DNA of 13,536 nucleotides from SIG588 sp045599305 (GTDB lineage Bacteria > Bacillota > Clostridia > Oscillospirales > Acutalibacteraceae). The DNA is taken from positions 1 to 13,536 of the forward strand of contig JAZRVU010000002.1 in assembly GCA_045599305.1 (NCBI GenBank), written 5' to 3'. How positions within the stretch are numbered: the stretch's first letter is position 1; each line of letters begins with the position of its first letter. This document shows, one piece after another, positions 1 through 6,953 of the stretch. A model generated the notes under the pieces. It was not told the DNA's origin. It saw only the letters and a list, made by a program, of their open reading frames with translations, and searched no databases. A program made the translations under genes and the position numbers.

Positions 1-21
1 CCGGCGGTGCCGTGAAAGGAT

Positions 22-59
22 AAAAAAGTGCCCCGTGCCGTTGGCACGGGACACTTTTT
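22..59 (-). terminator. Rho-independent terminator of the polysaccharide operon
   Basis: A 17-pair stem (AAAAAGTG, then CCCGTGCC, paired across a GTT loop) ends in a run of six T on the minus strand, 11 bases after the flippase stop codon. The single C/A mismatch seen on the plus strand (31/51) becomes a G-U pair in minus-strand RNA. The stem is therefore complete only in the transcript of the polysaccharide operon. Confidence 0.92.
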
Positions 60-70
60 GGTTTTCATTT

Positions 71-1471
71 TCAGCCACGGCGCCTTTTCAGGGACTGCCA
101 CGCCGACTTGATGGTATCGCGGAACATCACCAGTGCGATGATCCCCACCACGGCAAAGGCGGCCAGATTTGCCCACAGACCCTGGGTCAGATAGACATAG
201 AAGACCGGCACGTTCAAAAGAAACACGCCGATGATCTGCCCGTATTTCAGCCGGATGGGATATTGCCTCTTCAGGGTGGCCAGCCGCGCCACGATGCTGA
301 CGACATAGCCGAGCGACAGGCCGACATTGGCGGCCTCCAGCCCGATGCGTCCCACCAGCAGATGGAAGGTGGCCACATTGACCACCGCGCCCAGCACGGC
401 GGAATAAAAGACGACGCGGGTGTTTTTGTCCGCCCCGAAGATATTGCCGAGGAAGCTGCAGAAGGTGCTCATGGCGGTGGCGAACATATACAGCGGCACC
501 AAGGAGTAGGCCGCGGCATAAGCATCATCCACAAAGAACGGGAAGATCACGCTCACCGCGGGAATGATCAGCAGTTCACCGAACAGCAGCAGCGTGATGC
601 AGTAGTTGGTGGCGGTGGTGTAAAGCCGGGATTTATCCTCGTCATTGCCCATGGAGAACACCATCTCCTGCCACGCAAGCGAGAAGCAGTTGGCCACGAT
701 GGCCACCATCATGGTGAATTTGCCGGCCACGGTGTAGATGCCGTTGGCCTCCAGGCCCAGTGTGTTGGAGATGCCCACCTTGTTGTAACTGGACAAAAAC
801 CAGAAGCAGGCGGAATTGAGACACAGCGGCAGTGAAAAACGCACCATGGTGATGATCATGTTCTTATCAAACATTGAGAAGGAGACATTTTTGATGAGCT
901 TGACCCGTGACTCCAATATCAGCATCTGGACGAGCAGGCCGAGGATCATGGCGATATACAGCGACTCCAGCCGCATACCGAAGACCAGGATCATCACGAT
1001 GTTGGAGACGGAATTGACCAGACTGCTGACAATGCCGGAAACAGCAAAGGTCTGGCTGAAGCCGAGCCCGCGTGCCAGATAGGTGTAAAGATTCTGCAGC
1101 ATCAGCAGCACGCCGTAGAAGAAGATCAGAATGCCGCAGCGCAGATCGGTGATGATGCCCAGCAGGGCGAACAGCACAGTGTAAACCGCGACCGAGCCGG
1201 CAAACACCACCATGCCGTTGAAAATGACCTTATACTTTTCGCTCTTTTCGCCGTAATCGAACATGAAGCGCATGATGCCTGCCCACACCTCCAGGCACAG
1301 CACCGGCACCAGCACATTCAGATAAGTGGTGGAAACGTCAAAATAGCCCATATCGCCTTTGGCGATATAGGCTGTGTAGATGGGAAGCAGGAAAAACGAG
1401 ATCAGCCGCGTCATCACATTCCCGAGGAAATAGATGCCCGCCGACTTGATCAGTTTACTCACATTGGCCAT
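71..1471 (-). CDS. Polysaccharide/lipid-linked oligosaccharide flippase (Wzx-like, MOP superfamily)
   Basis: A 466-residue protein made almost entirely of hydrophobic helices, roughly 12-14 by eye. It starts MANVSKLIKSAGIYFLGNVM and continues into a helix ending in LPIYTAYI, the usual opening of PST-type polysaccharide exporters of the MOP superfamily. It ends in a short basic tail (KSAWQSLKRRRG). The length fits Wzx/MurJ-type flippases. The expected role is to move an undecaprenyl-linked sugar unit across the cytoplasmic membrane, and its substrate would be built by the upstream TagA and WecB products. The ATG directly follows the TAA of the upstream gene (TAAATG). Its ribosome binding site (GGAGG at 1480-1484, 8 bases away) lies inside that gene, so the two are probably translationally coupled. 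It is the last gene of the operon. Family assignment is firm; the exact substrate is inferred from context. Confidence 0.9.
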   Translation of the reverse strand: MANVSKLIKSAGIYFLGNVMTRLISFFLLPIYTAYIAKGDMGYFDVSTTYLNVLVPVLCLEVWAGIMRFMFDYGEKSEKYKVIFNGMVVFAGSVAVYTVLFALLGIITDLRCGILIFFYGVLLMLQNLYTYLARGLGFSQTFAVSGIVSSLVNSVSNIVMILVFGMRLESLYIAMILGLLVQMLILESRVKLIKNVSFSMFDKNMIITMVRFSLPLCLNSACFWFLSSYNKVGISNTLGLEANGIYTVAGKFTMMVAIVANCFSLAWQEMVFSMGNDEDKSRLYTTATNYCITLLLFGELLIIPAVSVIFPFFVDDAYAAAYSLVPLYMFATAMSTFCSFLGNIFGADKNTRVVFYSAVLGAVVNVATFHLLVGRIGLEAANVGLSLGYVVSIVARLATLKRQYPIRLKYGQIIGVFLLNVPVFYVYLTQGLWANLAAFAVVGIIALVMFRDTIKSAWQSLKRRRG

Positions 1472-2923
1472 TTACTTTTCCTCCACGGCCGCCTTTCCGG
1501 AGACCTGCTGCAAAAACAGCAGGAACAAAAGCGGGAAGTAAATGCTCACAGCCGGTGCCACCACCGTGTGACCGGCCGTGATCGCTACCGCCAACAGCAC
1601 CAGAAATGCATAGGCGTATGTACAGGCAGAAAGGTCGGTGATAAAGCGTTTGAAGCGGGCGAACACATACCATATGATATATCCGCACATAGCGACCAGC
1701 GGCAGGCACAGAAGCGGCAGACCGATCAGGCCGTTTTGGAAATAGATAGCCAGGAAATCGAGCTCCAGCGAGCGGACCTGCGGCAGACCGGCATAGCCCA
1801 TGCCGAGCAACTTTTCCGCCGCACCGAAATGCTGTGCCTCATCCAGATACAGCTGCATATACTGCAGGCGATTGCTCAAAAGCCAGTTGAATACCTTCCA
1901 CGCCTGCCCGGGCTCTGCGGGCTGCGCAGGGGTGACATCTGCACCGGGATCATCCGGCGCAGTGGGCGTGGTCTCCACAGGCTCGGTGGTCGGCGCGGGC
2001 TCATCTTCGGTCTCCACCGTCTGCCCGTACCGCCATGCCAGCCCCTGCAGGTTCTGATAAAGCGGCGAATATGCGAAATAAATGCCCACCGTCACACAGC
2101 AGAGCAGTGCGGCCACCAAGGCGCGCCACGTCTGACTGCGGCGTTCCTTCAGGCGGGGTGCCAGCATGGCGAACGCGTTCCAGCCGAGATAGAGCACCAT
2201 GTAGCAAAAGAGGCAGAAAAACACCACCTTGGTGCCCACATAACTGGCGATCAGCGCCACCAGCAGCATGGGCAAAAAGCGCCACCAGCCGCGCACCCGC
2301 TGCCCGCAGCCGAGCAGCACCAGCGGGCACAGGCAGGCCAGGATCGCACCGATCTCGTTGGCGGCGTAGAACCAGCCGTTATAGCCGACGCCGTATTTGT
2401 ACGAAATAAAGCTGGTGCCGGTGACCATGGCCAGCACGATGATCGCCATATAGATCACCGCCACGGCGGAGAGCACCGGCCGCGAGACCGCACAGCCGTA
2501 CTGCAGCCACAGTGCCAGCAGCGCCACGGTGACCACCGGGAAATAGATGATCTTGACCAGGCCCTTCACCTCTGTCATCAGCACGGCGGTGCCGCCTGTC
2601 AGCCCGTAATAGCCGAGGAAAGCGGCGCAATAGAGGATGAGCAGGATGAAATAGGCCAAAAACAGACCGCGGCCGCGGCCGCGATAGCAAAAGAACACAT
2701 AAATGCCCGCCGCCAGCATGAACAGGGTACGGAACACCACGCCGAATGTGAGAGAAATATCCGCCCGCACGCACAATGAGGTGAACACATCAGCCAGCGG
2801 CTGCAGCAGCATATACAGCAACAGCACCCGCATAAACGGATGCTCATGGCTGATATGCTGCCAAATCTCTTGCAGAGCCGCCGGGCTCCGGCTGCCGGAG
2901 CGTTCAGTTTGGTTGGGGGCCAT
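1472..2923 (-). CDS. O-antigen ligase/polymerase family membrane protein (Wzy/WaaL-like)
   Basis: A 483-residue multi-spanning membrane protein. A soluble N-terminal stretch of about 30 residues is followed by some 8-9 hydrophobic segments, then one long polar loop at about residues 290-385, then two or three further helices. A large extracytoplasmic loop late in the protein is the hallmark of O-antigen polymerases and ligases. The loop holds an Arg in SNRLQYM (around 352), a GMGYAG turn (374-379) and LELDFLAIYFQNGLIG (386-401), which match the pattern around the active loop of the Wzy_C/O-antigen ligase family. The first half of the loop (302-340) is a low-complexity Pro/Thr/acidic segment. 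The protein should polymerise lipid-linked repeat units or transfer glycans to an acceptor on the outer face of the membrane. The ribosome binding site GGGAGA (2930-2935) lies 6 bases before the ATG. Polymerase and ligase cannot be told apart from sequence. Confidence 0.82.
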   Translation of the reverse strand: MAPNQTERSGSRSPAALQEIWQHISHEHPFMRVLLLYMLLQPLADVFTSLCVRADISLTFGVVFRTLFMLAAGIYVFFCYRGRGRGLFLAYFILLILYCAAFLGYYGLTGGTAVLMTEVKGLVKIIYFPVVTVALLALWLQYGCAVSRPVLSAVAVIYMAIIVLAMVTGTSFISYKYGVGYNGWFYAANEIGAILACLCPLVLLGCGQRVRGWWRFLPMLLVALIASYVGTKVVFFCLFCYMVLYLGWNAFAMLAPRLKERRSQTWRALVAALLCCVTVGIYFAYSPLYQNLQGLAWRYGQTVETEDEPAPTTEPVETTPTAPDDPGADVTPAQPAEPGQAWKVFNWLLSNRLQYMQLYLDEAQHFGAAEKLLGMGYAGLPQVRSLELDFLAIYFQNGLIGLPLLCLPLVAMCGYIIWYVFARFKRFITDLSACTYAYAFLVLLAVAITAGHTVVAPAVSIYFPLLFLLFLQQVSGKAAVEEK

Positions 2924-2949
2924 TTTGTTCTCCCTTCAACTTTAAGAAA

Positions 2950-4062
2950 TCAGTTTTTTTCCGAAAAGTAGGCCGCGATCGCATCGGCGATACGGCGGCT
3001 GGCCTGCCCGTCACCATATGGGTTACTGGCATGGCTCATGCGGTGATATTCCTCCGGATCGGAGAGCAGTTGATCGAAAAGCGAATAGATCGTCTCCTCG
3101 TCGGTACCGGCCAGTTTCAGCGTACCGGCCGCGATCCCTTCGGGACGCTCGGTCGTATCACGCAGCACAATGACCGGCTTGCCCAGCGAGGGAGCCTCCT
3201 CCTGGATGCCGCCGCTGTCGGTGGCGATGAAATAGGAGGCGGCCAGCAGGTTGTGGAAATCCACCACCTCAAGCGGCGCGACCAGTTTCACGCGGTCACA
3301 GTCACCGAATTCTTCCTCGGCCGTTTTCACCACGACGGGATTCAGGTGGACGGGATAGACCACCTTGACATCGGGATATTTTTCGATGATACGGCGGATG
3401 GCGCGGAACATACGGTGCATGGGCTCGCCCAGATTTTCACGGCGGTGCGCCGTGAGCACGATGAGCCGGCTGCCTGCCGCCCATTCGGTCAGTTCACCGG
3501 TGTAACTTTCGCGCACAGTCGTCTTCAGCGCGTCGATGGCCGTATTGCCGGTGACGATGATCTTGTCCGCTGCCTTGCCCTCGTTCAGCAGATTCTGCCG
3601 ACTCTTTTCGGTGGGGGCAAAGTGCAGATCGGCCATCACACCGACCATCTGGCGGTTCATTTCCTCGGGATAGGGCGAATACTTGTTGCCCGTGCGCAGA
3701 CCGGCCTCCACATGACCGATTGCCACCTGCTCATAGTAGGCGGCCAGTGCCCCGGCGAAGGTGGTGGTGGTATCGCCGTGCACCAGCACGATATCCGGCT
3801 TCACTTCACGGATGACGCCCTGCAGACCCTGCAGCACGCGGGTGGTGATATCCGCCAGCGTCTGACCGGGGGTCATAATGTCCAGATCATAATCCGGTAC
3901 AATGGAGAATGCCTCCAGCACCTGATCGAGCATCTGACGGTGCTGCGCGGTAACGCAGACCACCGTCTCCATATCCGTGCGGGAGCGCAGTTCCTTGATG
4001 AGAGGCGCCATTTTGATCGTTTCCGGACGGGTGCCGAAAACCGTCATAACCTTAATTGCCAT
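2950..4062 (-). CDS. wecB: UDP-N-acetylglucosamine 2-epimerase (non-hydrolysing)
   Basis: A 370-residue cytosolic enzyme of full family length that interconverts UDP-GlcNAc and UDP-ManNAc. Family motifs occur in order: GTRPE (10-14), the catalytic Asp in HGDTTT (95-100), HVEAGLRTG (117-125) with the catalytic Glu, TGNTAID (171-177), TAHRREN with His206, TDSGGIQEE (281-289) for the UDP/allosteric site, and RDTTERPEG (301-309). It starts 3 bases after the stop of the TagA-type gene, with AGAAAGGA as ribosome binding site. Its neighbour uses UDP-ManNAc, so the two are consecutive steps: this enzyme makes the donor and TagA transfers it. The family is also called MnaA in Gram-positives. Identification is secure; no key residue is missing. 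Confidence 0.96.
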   Translation of the reverse strand: MAIKVMTVFGTRPETIKMAPLIKELRSRTDMETVVCVTAQHRQMLDQVLEAFSIVPDYDLDIMTPGQTLADITTRVLQGLQGVIREVKPDIVLVHGDTTTTFAGALAAYYEQVAIGHVEAGLRTGNKYSPYPEEMNRQMVGVMADLHFAPTEKSRQNLLNEGKAADKIIVTGNTAIDALKTTVRESYTGELTEWAAGSRLIVLTAHRRENLGEPMHRMFRAIRRIIEKYPDVKVVYPVHLNPVVVKTAEEEFGDCDRVKLVAPLEVVDFHNLLAASYFIATDSGGIQEEAPSLGKPVIVLRDTTERPEGIAAGTLKLAGTDEETIYSLFDQLLSDPEEYHRMSHASNPYGDGQASRRIADAIAAYFSEKN

Positions 4063-4065
4063 GTC

Positions 4066-4794
4066 TTATCCTTTCTTTGCCGTAAGCACCCGGAACACGA
4101 ACCGCACGTTGCTGCGGAAAAACCGGCCGAAGCGCTTGGGCTCTTTCAGGATGCGGTACAGCCACTCAAGATTGTGCTTGAGGAAGAATTCCGGTGCCCG
4201 CTTTTTCATGCCGCTGAGCACGTCGAACGAACCGCCGACACCCACCAGCACGCCTTTTTCCAGACTGTCATACCATTTATCCAGCAGCAGTTCCTGACGC
4301 GGGATGCCCAACGCGACCAGCACCACATCCGGCGCCAGTGCCCGCACCTCCGCCAGCACCTCATCCTCGTTCTGGCCGTAGCCGTTGCGGAAGCCCGCCA
4401 CGGCGGACTCCCCGTATTTTTCCCGGATCTGCGCCGTCAGGGCGGAGACGACTTCTTCTTTGGCACCGAACAGATACACACTGCGGCCGGTGCTGCCGGC
4501 CTGTGCGATCAGATGGGCGGCCAGATCCACACCGGCGATGCGGCCGTTCTTGCGGCCGACCAGCCTCTGCGCCGCCCGCACCACACCGATGCCGTCCGGC
4601 ACGATAACGGAACGCGGTTTGCACAGTACATCATGGAACGCACTGTTATCCTCACCGATCATAAGTGTTTCGGGGTTGGCGGTCACAACAAATAAACGCT
4701 GTTCTGAAGCCAGTGCTTCGTCGGCATCCCGGAACAGTTCCTCTGCCGTACCCATGTATATTTTGGAGAAATATTCTTTCAGCAAGAACTGCAC
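4066..4794 (-). CDS. tagA: WecG/TagA/CpsF-family ManNAc transferase
   Basis: A 242-residue GT26-family glycosyltransferase. Members add ManNAc from UDP-ManNAc to undecaprenyl-PP-GlcNAc at the inner membrane face, in the linkage unit of wall teichoic acid or in enterobacterial common antigen. Visible motifs are VVTANPETLMIG (36-47) with the conserved Thr38/Asn40, PDGIGVV (66-72) with the catalytic Asp67, RIAGVDL (85-91), LGIPRQE (162-168), GVGGSFDVLSG (185-195), and EPKRFGR (218-224) in the basic C-terminal tail that docks the family on the membrane. The start is GTG: an in-frame TGA lies 9 bases upstream, and GAGGG (4805-4809) is 10 bases away. The ATG at residue 14 has a poor ribosome binding site. 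This is the first gene of the operon, directly behind its promoter. ManNAc transfer is inferred from the family and from the adjacent epimerase. Confidence 0.92.
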   Translation of the reverse strand: MQFLLKEYFSKIYMGTAEELFRDADEALASEQRLFVVTANPETLMIGEDNSAFHDVLCKPRSVIVPDGIGVVRAAQRLVGRKNGRIAGVDLAAHLIAQAGSTGRSVYLFGAKEEVVSALTAQIREKYGESAVAGFRNGYGQNEDEVLAEVRALAPDVVLVALGIPRQELLLDKWYDSLEKGVLVGVGGSFDVLSGMKKRAPEFFLKHNLEWLYRILKEPKRFGRFFRSNVRFVFRVLTAKKG

Positions 4795-4839
4795 CCCCGA
4801 TCATCCCTCAAGTTCTGTATCCACGCAGTATATTTTAGC

Positions 4840-4853
4840 ATACATATATGTAT
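4840..4853. promoter_or_regulatory. 14-bp perfect palindrome overlapping the polysaccharide promoter
   Basis: ATACATATATGTAT is a perfect palindrome. It overlaps the last two bases of the -10 box and covers the expected transcription start, the usual place for a repressor operator. AT-rich palindromes can arise by chance, so operator function is an inference. Confidence 0.4.
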
Positions 4854-4880
4854 TATAAACTATTTGCTCCCATATTTCAA
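4852..4880 (-). promoter_or_regulatory. Sigma-A promoter of the polysaccharide operon
   Basis: On the minus strand, TTGAAA (4875-4880) and TATAAT (4852-4857) are separated by exactly 17 bases. The predicted start near 4845 gives a leader of about 50 bases before the GTG of the TagA-type gene. No other good promoter is seen within the four-gene unit. Confidence 0.85.
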
Positions 4881-4920
4881 TACCAATTTTGATTTTCTTG
4901 CAAATAATGCGCTCATCCGA

Positions 4921-4955
4921 CAGGAAAGGCTCCGGCACCTGCCGGTGCCGGAGCC
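4921..4955 (-). terminator. Terminator of the cotJ operon
   Basis: A perfect 12-pair GC-rich stem, GGCTCCGGCACC with loop TGCC and its complement (4928-4955), stands 18 bases after the cotJC stop codon. On the minus strand it is followed by only a short T run (TTTCCTG), so it is a strong hairpin with a modest U tract. Confidence 0.75.
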
Positions 4956-4972
4956 CGCCTTTGCGCAGTGTA

Positions 4973-5581
4973 TTATCCTTTGCAGTGCTTGTCGAAAGAG
5001 GGGTTGAATGCATAAAAATTCTTTTCGTCCAGCCTGTCAGCCGTCAACTGCAGTCCTTCACCGAATCGCTGATAGTGGACGAGTTCCCGCTCACGCAGGA
5101 ATTTCAGCGGATCGCGCACATCCGGGTCGTCGATCAGGCGCAGCAGATTATCATAGGTGGTGCGTGCCTTCTGCTCGGCTGCCAGATCTTCATTGAGATC
5201 GGTGATCACATCGCCCTTGACGCCGATATACTCGGCACGCCACGGCAGCGAGGAAGCCGCCTGCGGATAGACCCCCGCCGTGTGATCGACAAAATACTTA
5301 TCAAAGCCGGAGCAGACGATCTCCTCCGGTTTCAGATCGCGTGTCAGCTGCTGGACGATGGCCGATATCATCTCCATGTGCGCCAGTTCTTCGGTACCGA
5401 TATCGGTAAGCAAGCCCTTAAGCTCAGCATACGGCATCGAATACCGCTGACTCAGGTAACGCATAGCGGCGCCCAACTCACCATCCGGCCCGCCGAACTG
5501 GCTGATGACGATCTGAGCGATGCGGGGATTGGGATTTTTGATGTGCACGGGATATTGCAGTTTCTTTTCATATTGCCACAT
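4973..5581 (-). CDS. cotJC: Spore coat protein CotJC (manganese catalase family)
   Basis: A 202-residue protein starting MWQYEKKLQYPVHIKNPNPR, the typical CotJC opening. The dimanganese-catalase ligand pattern occurs in two halves: Glu35 (GELGAAM) with E65-L-A-H68, and Glu136 (AAEQKAR) with E166-L-V-H169. A catalase-type metal site therefore looks complete. CotJC sits in the spore coat; related coat catalases protect spores from peroxide. The gene follows cotJB by 6 bases, with AAGGAG (5591-5596) 9 bases before the ATG, and it ends the operon ahead of a GC-rich terminator. The cotJA-cotJB context confirms the CotJC assignment over a general manganese catalase. Peroxidase activity itself is inferred. 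Confidence 0.95.
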   Translation of the reverse strand: MWQYEKKLQYPVHIKNPNPRIAQIVISQFGGPDGELGAAMRYLSQRYSMPYAELKGLLTDIGTEELAHMEMISAIVQQLTRDLKPEEIVCSGFDKYFVDHTAGVYPQAASSLPWRAEYIGVKGDVITDLNEDLAAEQKARTTYDNLLRLIDDPDVRDPLKFLRERELVHYQRFGEGLQLTADRLDEKNFYAFNPSFDKHCKG

Positions 5582-5587
5582 AACGCC

Positions 5588-5872
5588 TCACTCCTTCCCC
5601 GAAAATTCCCACGGCCACGGATCGTCCGTCCATGTCCAGCGGTCGCCGCACACATCGTCGGCTGTGCAGATATACGGGCCGAAATACCTCTCGTAGGTCT
5701 CCACCAGTTCCTCGCGCTTTTTCCCATAGAGCTTGAAAAGTTCCAAAGCGCCCTGCTCGTCGGGATGCGTGTCAAGATAGAGTTTCATCTCCACCTTGGC
5801 AAAATCGTAGGCTTTGATACGTTCCCGCATCTGGCGGGCATTCGGCCGTTCACAGCCAGTACAGGTACTCAT
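5588..5872 (-). CDS. cotJB: Spore coat protein CotJB
   Basis: A 94-residue small coat protein. It shows YDFAKVEMKLYLDTHPDE (22-39), then a KLYGKKREELVETYERYFGP segment, then a Trp/Asp-rich C-terminus (DRWTWTDDPWPWEFSGKE) that is characteristic of CotJB. I place the start at the ATG at 5870-5872, because GGGAGG (5882-5887) lies 9 bases upstream and this ATG overlaps the cotJA stop as ATGA. The open frame runs further upstream, but that part is antisense or out-of-frame to cotJA and has no such start signals. CotJB has no known enzymatic role. It is made together with CotJA and CotJC for coat assembly, and the ATGA overlap points to translational coupling. Confidence 0.92.
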   Translation of the reverse strand: MSTCTGCERPNARQMRERIKAYDFAKVEMKLYLDTHPDEQGALELFKLYGKKREELVETYERYFGPYICTADDVCGDRWTWTDDPWPWEFSGKE

Positions 5873-6072
5873 TGGCAGCAGCCTCCCTTCCACGGTTTTT
5901 CCAGTTCGGGAAAGATCGTCCCCTTGCCAAAGCCGTGCTCGGGCTCGAACACGTTGTTCAACTGCTGTACCGGCACAAAGGCCAGCACCGGGAGTGCCCA
6001 GCAGGCGCAATCCTCCGCCTCTTTGGCGGGATAGGTCGCATACCCGGGCACCCGCGTATTGTTGTTTCTCAC
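5869..6072 (-). CDS. cotJA: Spore coat-associated protein CotJA
   Basis: A 67-residue protein. The central LAFVPVQQLNNVFEPEHGFGKGTIFPELEKPW (about 31-61) with the C-terminal GGCCQ is the typical CotJA core, including the P-V-Q-x-L and GTIFPEL elements. The start codon is GTG (6070-6072), supported by GGAGG (6082-6086) 9 bases upstream. It is the first gene of cotJABC and overlaps cotJB by 4 bases. In Bacillus subtilis this operon is transcribed in the mother cell under SigE. Finding it here is the clearest sign that the host makes endospores. Confidence 0.9.
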   Translation of the reverse strand: MRNNNTRVPGYATYPAKEAEDCACWALPVLAFVPVQQLNNVFEPEHGFGKGTIFPELEKPWKGGCCQ

Positions 6073-6113
6073 TTTGCCACACCTCCAAAAACTCGGCGTT
6101 ACCGCCTCTTTCC

Positions 6114-6121
6114 ACTATATG
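6114..6121 (-). promoter_or_regulatory. Possible mother-cell sigma-factor -10 element for cotJ
   Basis: CATATAGT on the minus strand, about 42 bases before the cotJA start, matches six of eight positions of the SigE -10 consensus CATACAAT known from Bacillus. No convincing -35 element is seen at the proper distance. It lies in the only space between the upstream terminator and cotJA, so some promoter should be there. Confidence 0.3.
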
Positions 6122-6140
6122 TCCGAAAAAGGAAGGTGTG

Positions 6141-6180
6141 AAAAAAGCCTGCTGCCGAAGGGTGCCTTCGACAGCAGGCT
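6141..6180 (-). terminator. Terminator of the aldolase gene
   Basis: AGCCTGCTG and CGAAGG pair with their complements across a GTG loop, forming a 16-pair stem. The stem is followed on the minus strand by six T. The one C/A mismatch on the plus strand (6155/6171) is a G-U pair in minus-strand RNA. It lies 14 bases after the aldolase stop and separates this gene from cotJA. Confidence 0.93.
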
Positions 6181-6194
6181 CATGTATTATCCGA

Positions 6195-6848
6195 TCAGTT
6201 TCCGAGTACCTGCACATACGCCTGTGCGCGGGCGGTGATGGCGGCGAGATCGCCGCCCTGCAGCAGTGTCGGATCCACGATCCCGGCACCGATACCGAAG
6301 CCGGAAGCACCGGCGGCCAGATAGGCGGCCATATCGCCCGCTCCTATGCCGCCGAAGGCGAGCAGCCGCACGCCGGCGAAGGGGGCTTTCACCATCTTCA
6401 CATACTCCGGGCCGCACACCGCAGCGGGAAACAATTTCACAAAATCCGCGCCCGCACGGCAGGCGGCGGCGATCTCACTGGGCGTCATGGCGCCGGGGAT
6501 GCTGACCAGATCTCTTTCCCGGGAACGGTCGATCACTGCCGCGCAGGTGTCGGGCGAAACAGTGAACGCACCGCCGACGTCCGCCACGAGATCCGCCTGT
6601 TCGGGAGAAAGCACCGTGCCGGCACCGATCACCATTTTGCCGCGAAAGGCCGCCGCCATCTCCCCGATCAGTGACGCCGTTTCGACATCCGGTATGCCGC
6701 CGGCCGGGTCAAAGGTGATCTCCGCCACCCGTATGCCGCCCGCATACAGCGCCGAAAGCAGCGGCGCCGTCCGGTCGCGCGGCACCCCGCGTATAATGGC
6801 GACGATCTTTTCTCTTGCGATCGTCTCTATGACTTCTTCCCGCATCAT
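6195..6848 (-). CDS. eda: KDPG/KHG aldolase family protein
   Basis: A 217-residue class I aldolase of the KDPG/KHG family, a cytosolic TIM barrel that splits 2-keto-3-deoxy-6-phosphogluconate or 4-hydroxy-2-oxoglutarate into pyruvate plus an aldehyde. Visible elements are KIVAIIRG (14-21), the general-base Glu43 in VAEITF, GAGTV (75-79), FTVSP (95-99), IPGAMTPSEI (117-126), the Schiff-base Lys138 in ADFVKLFPA, and a GGI phosphate-site turn (166-168). The residue where E. coli Eda has its substrate-binding Arg (four after Glu) is Asp47, so the natural substrate may differ. No other Entner-Doudoroff gene is nearby. It is monocistronic, with AAGGAG (6855-6860) 6 or 9 bases before tandem ATGs and a strong terminator downstream. 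Aldolase family is sure; the precise substrate is not. Confidence 0.88.
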   Translation of the reverse strand: MMREEVIETIAREKIVAIIRGVPRDRTAPLLSALYAGGIRVAEITFDPAGGIPDVETASLIGEMAAAFRGKMVIGAGTVLSPEQADLVADVGGAFTVSPDTCAAVIDRSRERDLVSIPGAMTPSEIAAACRAGADFVKLFPAAVCGPEYVKMVKAPFAGVRLLAFGGIGAGDMAAYLAAGASGFGIGAGIVDPTLLQGGDLAAITARAQAYVQVLGN

Positions 6849-6880
6849 GACAGACTCCTTTTACATATATCTACGGCTTT

Positions 6881-6886
6881 ATTATA
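6881..6886 (-). promoter_or_regulatory. -10 box of the aldolase promoter
   Basis: TATAAT on the minus strand, 32 bases before the aldolase ATG. The hexamer at the 17-base position is TTTGCG, a poor -35. A TTGACA sits only 7 bases upstream of the -10, too close to serve it. The promoter may therefore need an activator or be naturally weak. Confidence 0.55.
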
Positions 6887-6894
6887 CACCGCGT

Positions 6895-6921
6895 GTCAAG
6901 TGACGCAAAATGGCACTTGAC
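6895..6921. promoter_or_regulatory. 8-bp inverted repeat between divergent promoters
   Basis: GTCAAGTG (6895-6902) and CACTTGAC (6914-6921) are perfect inverted copies separated by 11 bases, so their centres are 19 bases apart, about two helical turns. The left copy lies in the aldolase promoter between its -10 and -35 positions. The right copy overlaps the -35 of the tRNA promoter. It could be a dimeric regulator site or just paired -35-like sequences. Confidence 0.4.
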
Positions 6922-6945
6922 GAACGGCCGCAGATATGATAGAAT
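6917..6945 (+). promoter_or_regulatory. Sigma-A promoter for tRNA-Thr
   Basis: TTGACG (6917-6922) and TAGAAT (6940-6945) are spaced by 17 bases. The predicted start is near 6952, just before the tRNA fragment and about 70 bases before the intact tRNA-Thr. Its direction is opposite to the aldolase gene. Confidence 0.78.
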
Positions 6946-6953
6946 GTGTACTG

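Noticed and set aside
1568..2779. 403-codon open frame on the plus strand
   Set aside because: It is antisense to the O-antigen polymerase/ligase-like gene and of His/Gln-rich shadow composition.
3031..4695. 554-codon open frame on the plus strand
   Set aside because: It is antisense to wecB and the TagA gene, both with complete motifs. It is His/Gln/Arg-rich without a recognisable domain and results from GC-rich codon bias.
5873..6310. N-terminal extension of the cotJB frame
   Set aside because: The extension crosses the aldolase terminator and cotJA in another frame. The ATG at 5872 has the ribosome binding site and the ATGA overlap.
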